Source of the DNA: Chloroflexota bacterium
GTDB taxonomy: Bacteria > Chloroflexota > UBA11872 > VXOZ01
NCBI GenBank assembly: GCA_009839775.1
Contig: VXOZ01000137.1
Location: 1 to 17,474 of the forward strand
Length of the DNA: 17,474 nucleotides
Reading direction: 5' to 3'
The stretch's first letter is position 1, and every line of letters starts with the position of its first letter. Below, piece after piece: positions 1-7,686 of this stretch. Below the pieces are notes generated by a model. It had not been told where the DNA came from and did no database searches. It saw only the letters and a program-made list of their open reading frames with translations. The translations under genes and the position numbers were made by a program.

Positions 1-1
1 G

Positions 2-1123
2 CTCATAGGCTTCACCATCGGCGAGCACGTGCCCGAATTCAACGTGCCGAGCGTGCTCATCCTGCTGGCGAAGATTGTCGGCTTTACCCTGGTGACGTGG
101 ATCCTCTCCAGATATGTCGTGCCGCCGCTGATTGTGATACTGCAGCGCACGATACGTGTGCCGCAGCTCTCCTTCGGCATACTTATTGGTGGGCTATTTG
201 TAGTCGTCGGGATCTCGGAAGCCGTAGGCACGCATGGTTCGCTAGGAGCGTTGCTCTTTGGTGCCGCGCTCTCAGGACTACCCTATCAATTGCGCCGCGA
301 TATCGTGCCCGGCATGCGCAGCACCGCCGAAGGGCTCTTTGTGCCGCTCTTCTTCGCTTCGGCAGGGCTGCACCTCAGCCTCTCGTTCACCGAACTGCCA
401 ATAGGAACGATAGCGGCGCTGGTGACGATTCCGCTCTTGGGCAAGTTTGCCGGTTCCCTCATCGGCGCCTTTGTGTCCCGGTTGGAGATGCCCTTCGCCC
501 TGGCCACGGGGCTCATGGCCAAGGGAGTGGCGGAAGTCGCCCTCCTCTTGGTGATGCTGGAGACCGGCATCATTGGGGATGATATCTTCTCGTTGCTCGT
601 ACTGATTATGTTCGCCTATATCCTCTTCGGTCCCTGGGTTATCAACTTTGCCATCGACCACGCCAGACCGAAAGAGCCAGCCACACTGCCTGAATCCTTG
701 CCGGCTTCGCTGGCCCAATTCGCTCTGGATGATATTACCGTGGACGATTTACTTGACCGTTCGCGCGCCTATCCTAGCGCCGGACTGTCGGTCCGGCACT
801 TCGTCGATCAATGGATTATGCCCCACCAGCAAGACTACGTAATTGTCAATAATGGCAGTCTCTCCGGCATTGTCTCATTGAGCATGTTGCGCTACTTGCC
901 CAAGGAGAGATGGTCTGAGACGCAGTTGGATAGCGTGGTGCGCCGCACGACACCGCCGCACGCGTGGCCCGATGAGCCGGCGGAAGACGTGCTGCAACGG
1001 ATGACAGAGAATGGGCTGACGATTATCCCGGTCTTGGACCGCGAGTCCGAACAGTTCCTGGGCACCGTTACCAGCCAGGACGTGCTGGATCTCATCACTC
1101 TGGAGGCTCGTGGAGAGCACTAG
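2..1123 (+). CDS. Kef-type cation/proton antiporter with C-terminal CBS pair (5' partial)
   Basis: The reading frame is open to the left edge, so the N-terminus lies outside the window; the GTG at 29 is only an internal candidate start. The visible product has about 210 residues of hydrophobic segments with glycine-rich loops typical of the Na+/H+ exchanger domain of the CPA2 family (for example GTHGSLGALLFGAALSGLP and a FASAGLHLSL stretch). A soluble tail of about 150 residues follows. The tail reads as a CBS-domain pair: the second module has a TIIPVLDRES..FLGTVTSQDVLDLI pattern, the usual strand-helix ending of a CBS motif. Family knowledge: such proteins exchange K+ or Na+ for protons across the inner membrane, and CBS pairs bind adenine nucleotides and gate transport. 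Ion specificity cannot be read from the sequence. A 256-bp gap separates it from the next gene. I am confident of the family, not of the physiological ion. Confidence 0.85.
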   Translation, partial: LIGFTIGEHVPEFNVPSVLILLAKIVGFTLVTWILSRYVVPPLIVILQRTIRVPQLSFGILIGGLFVVVGISEAVGTHGSLGALLFGAALSGLPYQLRRDIVPGMRSTAEGLFVPLFFASAGLHLSLSFTELPIGTIAALVTIPLLGKFAGSLIGAFVSRLEMPFALATGLMAKGVAEVALLLVMLETGIIGDDIFSLLVLIMFAYILFGPWVINFAIDHARPKEPATLPESLPASLAQFALDDITVDDLLDRSRAYPSAGLSVRHFVDQWIMPHQQDYVIVNNGSLSGIVSLSMLRYLPKERWSETQLDSVVRRTTPPHAWPDEPAEDVLQRMTENGLTIIPVLDRESEQFLGTVTSQDVLDLITLEARGEH

Positions 1124-1379
1124 AAACCCCGCCTGCAGAGTCGGCTGTGTTATTAAAGCAGGTGGTCGAGGGTTTTCCGCATTTGTTCCGTTGCGTTGCA
1201 GGCTAGCTACCCTTGCTCAACAATGAGTAACCGCTTACTCTACGGAACGCAGCCAACCGTCACTTCTGCCGCAGTCGCTTGCCGGTGCCTTGGGTCATTC
1301 TCGCCCCAAGCGAATCTGCTACTATGGAGCGAGATGTGGGACAAAACGCAGCGTAAATCGATAGGATTATAGGACTCTT

Positions 1380-2558
1380 ATGAGCGTTGTCGACGAGACT
1401 CGTATCCAAGAATCGGCGGAGTTACTCTCCTCACTTGTAGGCATTCCCAGCATGAATCCGGCCTTTATGGCCGACGGCTCCGGCGGCGAGGCTGGGATGG
1501 CCGGTTTCGTGGAATCCCAGTTGCGGGACCTCGGCATGGAGACGCAGCAACACGAAGTGCTGCCGGGCCGCCCGAACGTCTTCGGCCGGTTGCGCGTGCC
1601 CAACTCCAAGGGAATGCTGCTCTTCGAGTGCCACATGGATACGGTCGGCATCGACACGTGGGGTTCGGAGGCCCTAAAGCCGCGTGTGGAGGGCACCACG
1701 CTGCACGGGCGCGGCTCCTGCGATGCCAAAGGCTGCCTGACCGGCATGATTCTGGCGCTGCGTGAATTGATACAGCAGCCTGAGCAGCTAGCGGTAGACA
1801 TCGGGCTGCTGGGTGTGGTTGATGAAGAGTACCGCTTTCGTGGTATCGAGGGCTTCATCACGCAAGGAATCCCGGTAACCGCAGCGGTGATTGGCGAACC
1901 AACCGAGCTGCGTCTGGTGACCGCCACCAAGGGCGCGGTGCGTTTCACGCTGCAGACCAAGGGCCGTCCGGCCCACAGCAGCCAGCCTCACAAGGGAAAC
2001 AACGCCATTTACCAGATGGTCGAGGTCATCCAGCACCTGCGGAACACCTTGGACCCGCGCTTTGCAGCGCGCTCCCATCCGCTGGTGGGCTATCCCACCT
2101 GGGCCATCGGCATCATCCACGGCGGCCACGCCGCCAACGTGATACCGGAGACCTGCGAGATAGTCGTTGATCGGCGCATCATTCCGGGCGAAACTTCAGA
2201 GGGCGCAGTGCAAGAGTTTGAAGAAGCTATGCAGGAACTCGCTGCGACCAAGCTCGATCTGCATCCCAGCGTGGCCTCGCGCGACCTCGCGGACTGGCCG
2301 CTGGATACGGCGGCAGATGAGGAAATCGTCCAGGCCGCCATGCGCGCGCTCCAGGCACACAATCTCGCGCCCGAACCGCAGGGCGTCACCTACGGCACGG
2401 ACGCCAGCAAGCTGCAAGTGAAGCAAGATGTGCCTTGCATCGTCTACGGCCCCGGCGACATCGGCTACGCCCACACCGACCACGAACGCATCGACCTCAC
2501 CGAAGTCGTCCAAAGCGCCGACGTCTACGCCCAAATCGCCCGCGAGTTCAAGCCGTAG
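1380..2558 (+). CDS. M20-family metallopeptidase / ArgE-DapE-type deacylase
   Basis: A 392-residue cytoplasmic protein, the usual length for the M20 family (ArgE, DapE, carboxypeptidase G2). The two-zinc site is complete in the expected order: H85 and D87 (ECHMDTVG), the bridging D115 (GRGSCDAKG), the general base pair E149-E150 (VVDEEYRFRG), E173 (IGEPTEL) and H365 near the C-terminus (YAHTDHE). The middle part (about 185-295) has the lid/dimerisation domain signature RPAHSSQPHKG. The enzyme should hydrolyse an amide bond of an N-acyl amino acid or dipeptide. The annotation acetylornithine deacetylase / succinyl-diaminopimelate desuccinylase is possible, but no arginine or lysine pathway gene lies nearby to decide it. 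Start: ATG at 1380 with AGGA at 1371-1374, five bases upstream. It stands alone on the plus strand, followed by repeats and convergent minus-strand genes. Confidence 0.9.
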   Translation: MSVVDETRIQESAELLSSLVGIPSMNPAFMADGSGGEAGMAGFVESQLRDLGMETQQHEVLPGRPNVFGRLRVPNSKGMLLFECHMDTVGIDTWGSEALKPRVEGTTLHGRGSCDAKGCLTGMILALRELIQQPEQLAVDIGLLGVVDEEYRFRGIEGFITQGIPVTAAVIGEPTELRLVTATKGAVRFTLQTKGRPAHSSQPHKGNNAIYQMVEVIQHLRNTLDPRFAARSHPLVGYPTWAIGIIHGGHAANVIPETCEIVVDRRIIPGETSEGAVQEFEEAMQELAATKLDLHPSVASRDLADWPLDTAADEEIVQAAMRALQAHNLAPEPQGVTYGTDASKLQVKQDVPCIVYGPGDIGYAHTDHERIDLTEVVQSADVYAQIAREFKP

Positions 2559-2564
2559 ACCAAT

Positions 2565-2594
2565 CCGTCATTCCCGCGCAAGCGGGAACCCATC
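2565..2594. repeat. Short palindromic repeat (GTCATTCCC..GGGAA type)
   Basis: A hairpin with arms ttcccgc and gcgggaa (about 2571-2587) lies seven bases after the stop of the M20 gene and is flanked by ccgtcat and cccatc. The same flank-plus-palindrome design recurs at 8332-8359 and 8411-8434. This marks a dispersed REP-like or dRS3-like family rather than a gene-specific terminator, although it could also slow convergent transcription here. Confidence 0.7.
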
Positions 2595-2669
2595 TTCTGA
2601 GCCCTCTTGCCGCAAAGCTACTGCAAACGAAGTGACACCGAGCGATTCAACACGCTTGTATTGATGGTA

Positions 2670-2690
2670 GCGTAGGTTTGTAACCTGCGC
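2670..2690. repeat. Second type of intergenic palindrome
   Basis: gcgtaggtt (2670-2678) and aacctgcgc (2682-2690) form a nine-base-pair stem with one G-T pair and a three-base loop. It sits in the 371-bp gene-free stretch 2559-2929. That stretch also holds the repeat at 2565-2594, a truncated-looking copy of the repeat flank (ccgtcatta, about 2718) and the SBP remnant at 2763-2810. I see no other gene in it. Confidence 0.45.
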
Positions 2691-2762
2691 CGCCTCTCTG
2701 CGCTGCCGCCTACACCTATCCGTCATTACGATGTTGTTGGACTATTCGGCACAGACAAAACC

Positions 2763-2810
2763 TCACGTCCGCTGGTTCTCGTAGAGGAGGCAGCAGGCTT
2801 GGTTGACCGC
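2763..2810 (-). pseudogene. 3'-end remnant of a fourth solute-binding protein copy
   Basis: Read on the minus strand, this segment encodes AVNQACCLLYENQRT and then TGA. It closely matches the C-terminal ends of the two intact paralogues at 4363-5670 (AVNQACSVLYENR) and 5784-7061 (AVNHACSVLYENR). At the nucleotide level about 33 of 37 positions (2774-2810) match the 3' end of the gene at 5784-7061. Upstream of this, in the direction of transcription, the similarity fades after a few codons and there is no open frame for the rest of the protein. It lies 119 bp beyond the stop of the intact copy at 2930-4249, which has its own, more diverged end. The simplest reading is the scar of a deleted fourth tandem copy. 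Confidence 0.7.
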
Positions 2811-2929
2811 ATGACTGAAGAGTTTAGTGGCCACTGCTTGCGCCAGCAAGCGGGAGGACTAGCCCCGCACTACGACTGCTGAGCGAGAACGGCGTGCGTT
2901 CGTATGGAGCATGATAGAGGGCATACCGC

Positions 2930-4249
2930 TCACTCGCGAGTCTGCCCGCCGGTTTGCTGGTATTCACGCGCGAGGGAGCATGCATGGTTGACCACAGTGG
3001 CCACGTCGTCACCGCGCACCAGATCACCCACTGCAGTGTCCATAGCATGCATTGCGGCGAGCGTATGCCACGGCAGTCCGCGTCCGGCTTCGAGTGACCG
3101 CTGTATCGCCTCAATCTCTTCCGGGTGGAGGTCGGACCGAATCTCACCGAGGTTGGCGGCCGCTTCCCTTCCCGCAGGCACGATGACGAATTGCTGCATG
3201 ATATCCACCAGTCCCTTGAGCGCCAGATACGCCGTCTCTGCCCTCTCGGTTTGCGCGGTGATGGCGATGCCGATGTTACCATTAACCGGTACGCTCTGCG
3301 TCTTGCCCCTGGGTAACTCTGCCAGATGGTAGTGTCTGCTCTGCGGTCCCAGAGGGGGAATACTATACACCATCGCAGGTGGGATCCCAACCGGTGGAGA
3401 ACCCACTGACCCGAGAAACAGATCCCCAAGCTCTCTGTGTAACGGTGGGGTGACGCGATGGGTATGGATCAGGTCAGAGAAGAACTGCAAGGCTTGGGTG
3501 GCGGCCGGTTCCTGCAAGCGGCACTGCAAGGTATCCAGGTCAACCACCTCTGCCTCGTTCTGCCAGAGGGCCCACCAGATGCCATAGGCGTGCGGCGCCA
3601 ATCCCCAGCGCAGCAGCGTGCCATCATCTCTGCGCCTCGTCAGTCTTTTTGCGTTTTCAACCAAGTCGTTCCAATCCCAGGTACTGTCCACCGAAGGTAC
3701 CTGCTCCAATTCAAAGTAGTCGGAGTCGTAGTAGAGCATCAGCGGTCCCGCGTCCACCGGCAAGGCGTAGAGGGCGCCTTGCTCGCTAAACTGCTCAAGC
3801 AGACTGGGAAAGTAGGCGCGGTAAGTTTCGCCGCCATCGATGTTGCTAAACTGCTCCAAGGGCAGCAACACGCCCCTCTCTCCCAACGCCACCGCACCGC
3901 CGGGCCCCACCGTAACGAGGTCTGCGTTGAGTTCGCGGATCTGAGCCGCAAACTCGTCCTTGGTTTGCCCGTCGTCCGTGGGTGCCAGGTGTCGCAAAGT
4001 GATGTTATAGCCGCTTTGCGCGGGACCGTAAGGGTTCTCTGTATCCTCCTCAAGCGCTACCAGCGCGCGATGCAGCAATTCCTCACCACTCACCCCCCAT
4101 GGCAGATTGAGGCCTAGTTGATTGCTTGGGGATACCCAGGTGAGTTCCGCTTTCTTTGCAAGACCCGGCACTGAGAAAGGTAGGCGTGACATGCTGCAGC
4201 CGGCCGCGAGCACGGCTGTGCTTCCTATCAACGTTCGGCGTGAGAGCAT
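2930..4249 (-). CDS. Tat-type lipoprotein, ABC solute-binding protein family 1 (copy A, most diverged)
   Basis: A 439-residue product starting MLSRRTLIGSTAVLAAGCS: a twin-arginine n-region, a hydrophobic stretch and a lipobox cysteine at C18. It is therefore probably exported folded and anchored by lipid. The body matches the periplasmic binding protein family 1 fold seen in sugar-type ABC systems, with shared blocks such as GALYALPVDAGPLMLYYDSDYF, TWDWNDLVENA and IWWALWQNEAE. The aromatic residues suggest a carbohydrate-like or other polar ligand, but the ligand is not identifiable. The start at 4249 is preferred to an upstream in-frame start near 4390 because AAGGAG sits seven bases before it and both neighbouring paralogues begin with the same leader; the longer frame would run into the preceding gene. 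It is the third gene in a co-directional array and its C-terminus (REYQQTGGQTRE) differs from the other copies. No permease or ATPase gene is adjacent. Confidence 0.85.
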   Translation of the reverse strand: MLSRRTLIGSTAVLAAGCSMSRLPFSVPGLAKKAELTWVSPSNQLGLNLPWGVSGEELLHRALVALEEDTENPYGPAQSGYNITLRHLAPTDDGQTKDEFAAQIRELNADLVTVGPGGAVALGERGVLLPLEQFSNIDGGETYRAYFPSLLEQFSEQGALYALPVDAGPLMLYYDSDYFELEQVPSVDSTWDWNDLVENAKRLTRRRDDGTLLRWGLAPHAYGIWWALWQNEAEVVDLDTLQCRLQEPAATQALQFFSDLIHTHRVTPPLHRELGDLFLGSVGSPPVGIPPAMVYSIPPLGPQSRHYHLAELPRGKTQSVPVNGNIGIAITAQTERAETAYLALKGLVDIMQQFVIVPAGREAAANLGEIRSDLHPEEIEAIQRSLEAGRGLPWHTLAAMHAMDTAVGDLVRGDDVATVVNHACSLAREYQQTGGQTRE

Positions 4250-4362
4250 CGTTGCGCTCCTTCCATGCTTGTGACGGAAGAATCTTGGCACTCTGGCACA
4301 GCCGTGCCCATTTCGCCTGTGAGAGCAGTTCGCCCGCCGTGCGGGGTGGATTCGGTAGCGTG
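4250..4362 (-). repeat. Duplicated 113-bp spacer, copy 1
   Basis: The gap between solute-binding copies B and A is 113 bp, exactly as long as the gap between copies C and B (5671-5783). The two are clearly similar, sharing the gcgctccttccatgct block that holds the ribosome binding site and a cgcccgccgtgcgg block. The tandem duplication therefore carried the upstream region and translation signals as well as the coding sequence. Confidence 0.75.
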
Positions 4363-5670
4363 TCAACGGTTCTCGTAGAGAACGGAACATGCTTGGTTGA
4401 CTGCGGACGCCACCTCGTCGCCGCGCACGAGCGCCTCAACCAAGCTGTACATGGCGCGATGCAGGGCCGGTTCGTGCGGCTCTACGCGTCCGTTTTCCAT
4501 TGATTGCCGTATCGCTGTGACTTCTTCCGGCTGGAGGTCAGGCCGAATTGTTCCGAATCGCTCCATATTCTCTCTTTCAGCGGGTGCGTTTACGTACGGC
4601 TGCATAGCGCGCAAGATACCCCTAAGCGCGGCGTAGGCTGCATCTGGCTTGGCGGTCTGTGCGACAATTGCAATTCCTGCGTCGGTATGGGCCGGCACAC
4701 TGCGTACTTTGCCCCGCGGCAGCGCTGCTCGACGATAGTTGTTTCGCGAATAACCGAGGGGGATAAGAGTGTACATCATTGCTGGTGGCGAACCCGCCGG
4801 ATCATCAATGATTCTCCATAAATCCATACTGAAGACCGCAGGAGAAACGCCGTGAGTGTGCATTAGTCCTCGGAAGAAGTCCAGCGCTTCAATGGCGGTC
4901 GGCTCCTGCAACCGGCACTGCAAGGTCAACGCGTCAGCCAGCTCCGCTTCATTCTGCCACAGAGCCCACCAGATGGGCTCTGTGTGCGTTACCAGTCCCC
5001 AGCGCGACACCGTACCGTCCTCTTCCCGCTGTGTGAGATTAAGGGCGTTTTCGACCAGGATGTCCCAATCCCAGCTAGCGTCCGGCGGTACTACGCCCAT
5101 CTCTGCAAAGTAGTCTGCATCGTAGTAGAGCATCAGCGGAAACGCGTCTGCCGGCAGGGCGTAGAGCGCGCCGTTCTCTCGAAACGATTCTAGCAGGGGT
5201 GAGTAGAATTCCCGCTCGAAGTCTATATTATCTGCGCCAGCAAACTGGTCCAGGGGCAGCAGGACGCCCATTTCCCCTAATACACGCGCCTCGTCATGCC
5301 AGACGGTCACGAGGTCAGCTTCAATCTCTTCCAGCCATGTCGCCATGAACTCCGGATTGCGGAACTGCTCTGATTCGGGATCCGAGTAGCTCCCCGCATA
5401 ATGTTCGAAGTATTGGAGGTCAAGACTGTACCGCCCTTGTGTGGGACCGAACGGGCTTTCCGTGTCCGCTTGGAGATCTCGCTCTACCCGTCGGAGCATA
5501 TCCTCAAACGATGCAACAACCGGCCCACTACTGAGACCCGTATACGGACGAGAAACCCAGGTTAGTGGGGCAATCTTCGGAGTGCCCAAAGCTGGAAATG
5601 GAATATCCAGCCCGCCACAGCCGGCCGCGAGTACAGCGGTGCTGCCTATCAGCGCTCGGCGAGAAAGCAT
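4363..5670 (-). CDS. Tat-type lipoprotein, ABC solute-binding protein family 1 (copy B)
   Basis: A 435-residue paralogue of the genes on either side. The leader MLSRRALIGSTAVLAAGCGG has twin arginines at 4-5 and the lipobox cysteine at 18. Conserved blocks shared with both neighbours include GALYALPADAFPLMLYYDADYF, SWDWDILVENALNLT, RWGL, IWWALWQNEAE, CRLQEP and the C-terminal RGDEVASAVNQACSVLYENR. In the middle and C-terminal thirds it is closer to copy C than to copy A. Start: ATG at 5670 with AAGGAG seven bases upstream, in the same sequence context as copy A. The expected role is capture of a solute outside the membrane for an ABC importer encoded elsewhere, but the array has no transporter core, so sensing or another partner is possible. 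The ligand is unknown. Confidence 0.87.
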   Translation of the reverse strand: MLSRRALIGSTAVLAAGCGGLDIPFPALGTPKIAPLTWVSRPYTGLSSGPVVASFEDMLRRVERDLQADTESPFGPTQGRYSLDLQYFEHYAGSYSDPESEQFRNPEFMATWLEEIEADLVTVWHDEARVLGEMGVLLPLDQFAGADNIDFEREFYSPLLESFRENGALYALPADAFPLMLYYDADYFAEMGVVPPDASWDWDILVENALNLTQREEDGTVSRWGLVTHTEPIWWALWQNEAELADALTLQCRLQEPTAIEALDFFRGLMHTHGVSPAVFSMDLWRIIDDPAGSPPAMMYTLIPLGYSRNNYRRAALPRGKVRSVPAHTDAGIAIVAQTAKPDAAYAALRGILRAMQPYVNAPAERENMERFGTIRPDLQPEEVTAIRQSMENGRVEPHEPALHRAMYSLVEALVRGDEVASAVNQACSVLYENR

Positions 5671-5783
5671 CGTCGCGCTCCTTCCATGCTAATGACGGAC
5701 GAAACTTGGCACTTTGGCCGAGAAGTGCTCTTTCTATTTCGAAGAGCAGAGCGCCCGCCGTGCGGAGTGAAGCCAGTAGTGTG
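5671..5783 (-). repeat. Duplicated 113-bp spacer, copy 2
   Basis: The gap between copies C and B has the same length as, and clear similarity to, the gap at 4250-4362. It includes the ribosome binding site region of the following gene. I see no separate promoter in it. Confidence 0.75.
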
Positions 5784-7061
5784 TCAGCGGTTCTCGTAGA
5801 GGACGGAGCAGGCGTGGTTGACGGCGGACGCCACGTCGTCGCCGCGCACGAGCGCTTCCACCAAGGTGTACATGGCACGATTCTGAGCCGCATCCTGAGG
5901 CTCCGTACGTCCGTTTTCCATTGAGTTCTGTACTGCCGTGACTTCCTTCGGTTGGAGGTCTGAGCGGATCTGCCCGAGCCGCGCCACTGCCTCTCTTTCG
6001 CTGGGTACGTTGACGTACGGTCGCATAGTATGCACGAGACCTCGGAGCGCCGTGTAGGCTGCCTCCGGCTTGGCGGTCTGTGCGACAATCGCGATCCCCG
6101 GGTCGGTACTGACCGGCACGCTGCGTACTTTGCCCACAGTCAATTCTACTCTGCGATAGCTGTAATGCGGCGGGCCGGGTGGGGAAGAGTTATACAGCAT
6201 CGCTGGCGGCGAACCCGCTGGATCATAGATCAGTCTTGCTAGGTCTGTGCCGAGCGCCGCAGGGGAAACGCGGTGAGTATGGATGAGTCCTCGAAAGAAT
6301 TCTAGAGCTTCGATGGCAGCCGGATCTTGGAGCCGACACTGCGACGTCAGTGGCTCAACCATCTCCGCTTCATTCTGCCACAGGGCCCACCAGATAAAGT
6401 GGCCGTGCGCTTCCAGCCCCCAGCGCGACACCGTACCGTCCTCCTCCCGCTGCGTCAGCCGCAGCGCGTTCTCCACTAGGACGTCCCAGTCCCAGCTACT
6501 GTTCGACGGCGCTACTCCCACTTGCGCAAAGTAGTCAACATCGAAATTGAGCATCAACGGATTCGCGCCTACTGGCAGGGCGTAGAGCGCACCGCTCGCC
6601 CGAAACGGATTGAGCACAGACTCGTAAAATTCCTTCTCAAAGTCTGAGCCATTTCCCTCGCCGAACCGGTCCAAAGGAATCAATACTCCCTGTTCTCCGA
6701 GCACGCGAGCCTGACCTGGCCACAAGGTCACGAGATCTGCGCCTAACTCTTCCAGCCACGCCGGTAGCATCTCCAACTCTGGGAAGTCCTCCCAATTCAC
6801 GTAGCGCAGCGTTAGGCTGTAGCGCCCGCGCTCGGGGCTGTAAGAACTCTCACTGTTTTCAGTCAGCTTCCGCACTACCCATTGCAGCCTCTCCTGGTGG
6901 GGTGATAGACCAAGCGGAGTAGTGAAACCGGGAAGCGCTCTAGTGACCCAGGTCAACGCGGTTTCCTGAGGCGTCCCCAGCACTGTGAATGGGAATTCCA
7001 GCCCACCGCAGCCAGCCGCAAGCACCACTGTGCTTGCTAAGAATGCTCGACGCGAAAGCAT
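5784..7061 (-). CDS. Tat-type lipoprotein, ABC solute-binding protein family 1 (copy C, first in array)
   Basis: A 425-residue protein with leader MLSRRAFLASTVVLAAGCGG. SRRAFL is a good twin-arginine motif and C18 the predicted lipidation site. The remaining sequence has the same ordered blocks as copies A and B: GALYALPVGANPLMLNFDVDYF, SWDWDVLVENALRLT, RWGL, IWWALWQNEAE, CRLQDP, GIAIVAQTAKP and AVNHACSVLYENR. It is the first gene of the array in the direction of transcription. Its upstream region (7062-7143) is unlike the two spacers inside the array, so any promoter for the array should lie there; I could not recognise a convincing -35/-10 pair. Start: ATG at 7061 preceded by a GAGGAAAAGGG tract. 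A hairpin separates it from the Cys-rich gene upstream. Confidence 0.87.
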   Translation of the reverse strand: MLSRRAFLASTVVLAAGCGGLEFPFTVLGTPQETALTWVTRALPGFTTPLGLSPHQERLQWVVRKLTENSESSYSPERGRYSLTLRYVNWEDFPELEMLPAWLEELGADLVTLWPGQARVLGEQGVLIPLDRFGEGNGSDFEKEFYESVLNPFRASGALYALPVGANPLMLNFDVDYFAQVGVAPSNSSWDWDVLVENALRLTQREEDGTVSRWGLEAHGHFIWWALWQNEAEMVEPLTSQCRLQDPAAIEALEFFRGLIHTHRVSPAALGTDLARLIYDPAGSPPAMLYNSSPPGPPHYSYRRVELTVGKVRSVPVSTDPGIAIVAQTAKPEAAYTALRGLVHTMRPYVNVPSEREAVARLGQIRSDLQPKEVTAVQNSMENGRTEPQDAAQNRAMYTLVEALVRGDDVASAVNHACSVLYENR

Positions 7062-7143
7062 GACCCTTTTCCTCGTTTTGCATCACAGATCACAGTCCAA
7101 AACTCTTTCATCTCTCTGCTCAGATATGCAAATGAAGTCACGC

Positions 7144-7205
7144 GAGACACACAGGGCACCTCTGTAAGAGGATGCTCCCATTAGAGGCGCCCTGTCTTGT
7201 GTCTC
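7144..7205. terminator. Large inverted repeat downstream of the Cys-rich protein gene
   Basis: gagacacacagggc (7144-7157) pairs completely with gccctgtcttgtgtctc (7189-7205) except for a three-base bulge. The stem can continue inward through cctct (7159-7163) with agagg (7183-7187). The same cctct can instead pair with a nearer agagg (7167-7171), so two inner structures compete. It begins 44 bases after the stop of the minus-strand gene ending at 7250. No T-run follows on the minus strand, so intrinsic termination is uncertain; RNA processing or 3'-end protection would also fit. Confidence 0.5.
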
Positions 7206-7249
7206 TATCAGATTGGCTCAGGTTCCCAAACCAATCTGCATGGCCCTAC

Positions 7250-7585
7250 CTAGCTTCCATGAGGGCATCTCGGACCACCGCAGCTATAGAAGGAGTAATC
7301 CCAACCGCAGTGTTCTCTGGTGTAGCAATCTACGACCTCACACTTCCACCATATTACTGTCTCGGTCTTTGCACAGCCGCCAGAGCCACAGGTCCCAGGC
7401 GATTTGTGACAACCAGTCAAGCAATGATGGCTGCCTTCGCAGTGGTCTGCGCGGGCCGCGGTTGCGAGTCCGACAGTGAGCACGGCAGCGCCGGTGGTGG
7501 CGCTTACCAACCTGCCCAGGAAGCCGCGGCGGTTCATGCCGGCTTTCGCCAGGCTCTCGCTCGCTTGCGCAATCAGCGTATCCAT
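7250..7585 (-). CDS. Small Tat-exported cysteine-rich protein, MauA-like context
   Basis: A 111-residue protein. Residues 17-46 form a twin-arginine leader (MNRRGFLGR, a hydrophobic run, then ATAARA), with likely cleavage before D47. The mature part of 65 residues has ten cysteines (C49, 55, 59, 66, 71, 82, 87, 93, 102, 107) and three tryptophans (W79, W80, W95). Such density suggests up to five disulfides. The two genes upstream encode MauD-like and MauE-like proteins, which in methylamine dehydrogenase loci are needed to mature the light chain MauA, itself Cys-rich and exported with a twin-arginine-like leader. This protein is shorter than MauA (mature about 130 residues). I therefore call it MauA-like by context only and do not claim a tryptophylquinone cofactor. 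Start: ATG at 7585 with GGAGGG six bases upstream; an earlier in-frame start at 7651 lacks such a site. Alternatives are a bacteriocin-like or structural disulfide-rich peptide. Confidence 0.75.
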   Translation of the reverse strand: MDTLIAQASESLAKAGMNRRGFLGRLVSATTGAAVLTVGLATAARADHCEGSHHCLTGCHKSPGTCGSGGCAKTETVIWWKCEVVDCYTREHCGWDYSFYSCGGPRCPHGS

Positions 7586-7686
7586 GGATATCCCTCCACT
7601 TTTGCTACGCATTGCGTCTGAGATGCGACTCGTGCACGTAACAACGTCCAACTAGGTGTGTGGACTGCGCACTCCGTGTGCGACCG

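Noticed and set aside
1225..1240. Small inverted repeat gagtaa..ttactc between the antiporter and M20 genes
   Set aside because: Only six base pairs, no T-run and no placement that suggests a function; it could be chance.
2824..3429. A 201-codon open frame on the minus strand overlapping the end of solute-binding copy A
   Set aside because: It is in a different frame from the well-supported SBP gene, has no family resemblance and an arginine/serine-rich composition typical of shadow frames.
4250..4390. 47-residue N-terminal extension of solute-binding copy A
   Set aside because: It would cover the duplicated spacer and overlap the previous gene, and it would bury the conserved Tat/lipoprotein leader.
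7250..7585. Calling the Cys-rich protein a true tryptophylquinone methylamine dehydrogenase light chain
   Set aside because: It is only about half the expected mature length, the second Trp position cannot be aligned with confidence and mauB/mauG are absent from the window.
7172..7621. A 149-codon plus-strand open frame opposite the Cys-rich gene
   Set aside because: No recognisable domain and no good ribosome binding site. The minus-strand gene has a clear Tat leader, a strong start and matching neighbours.
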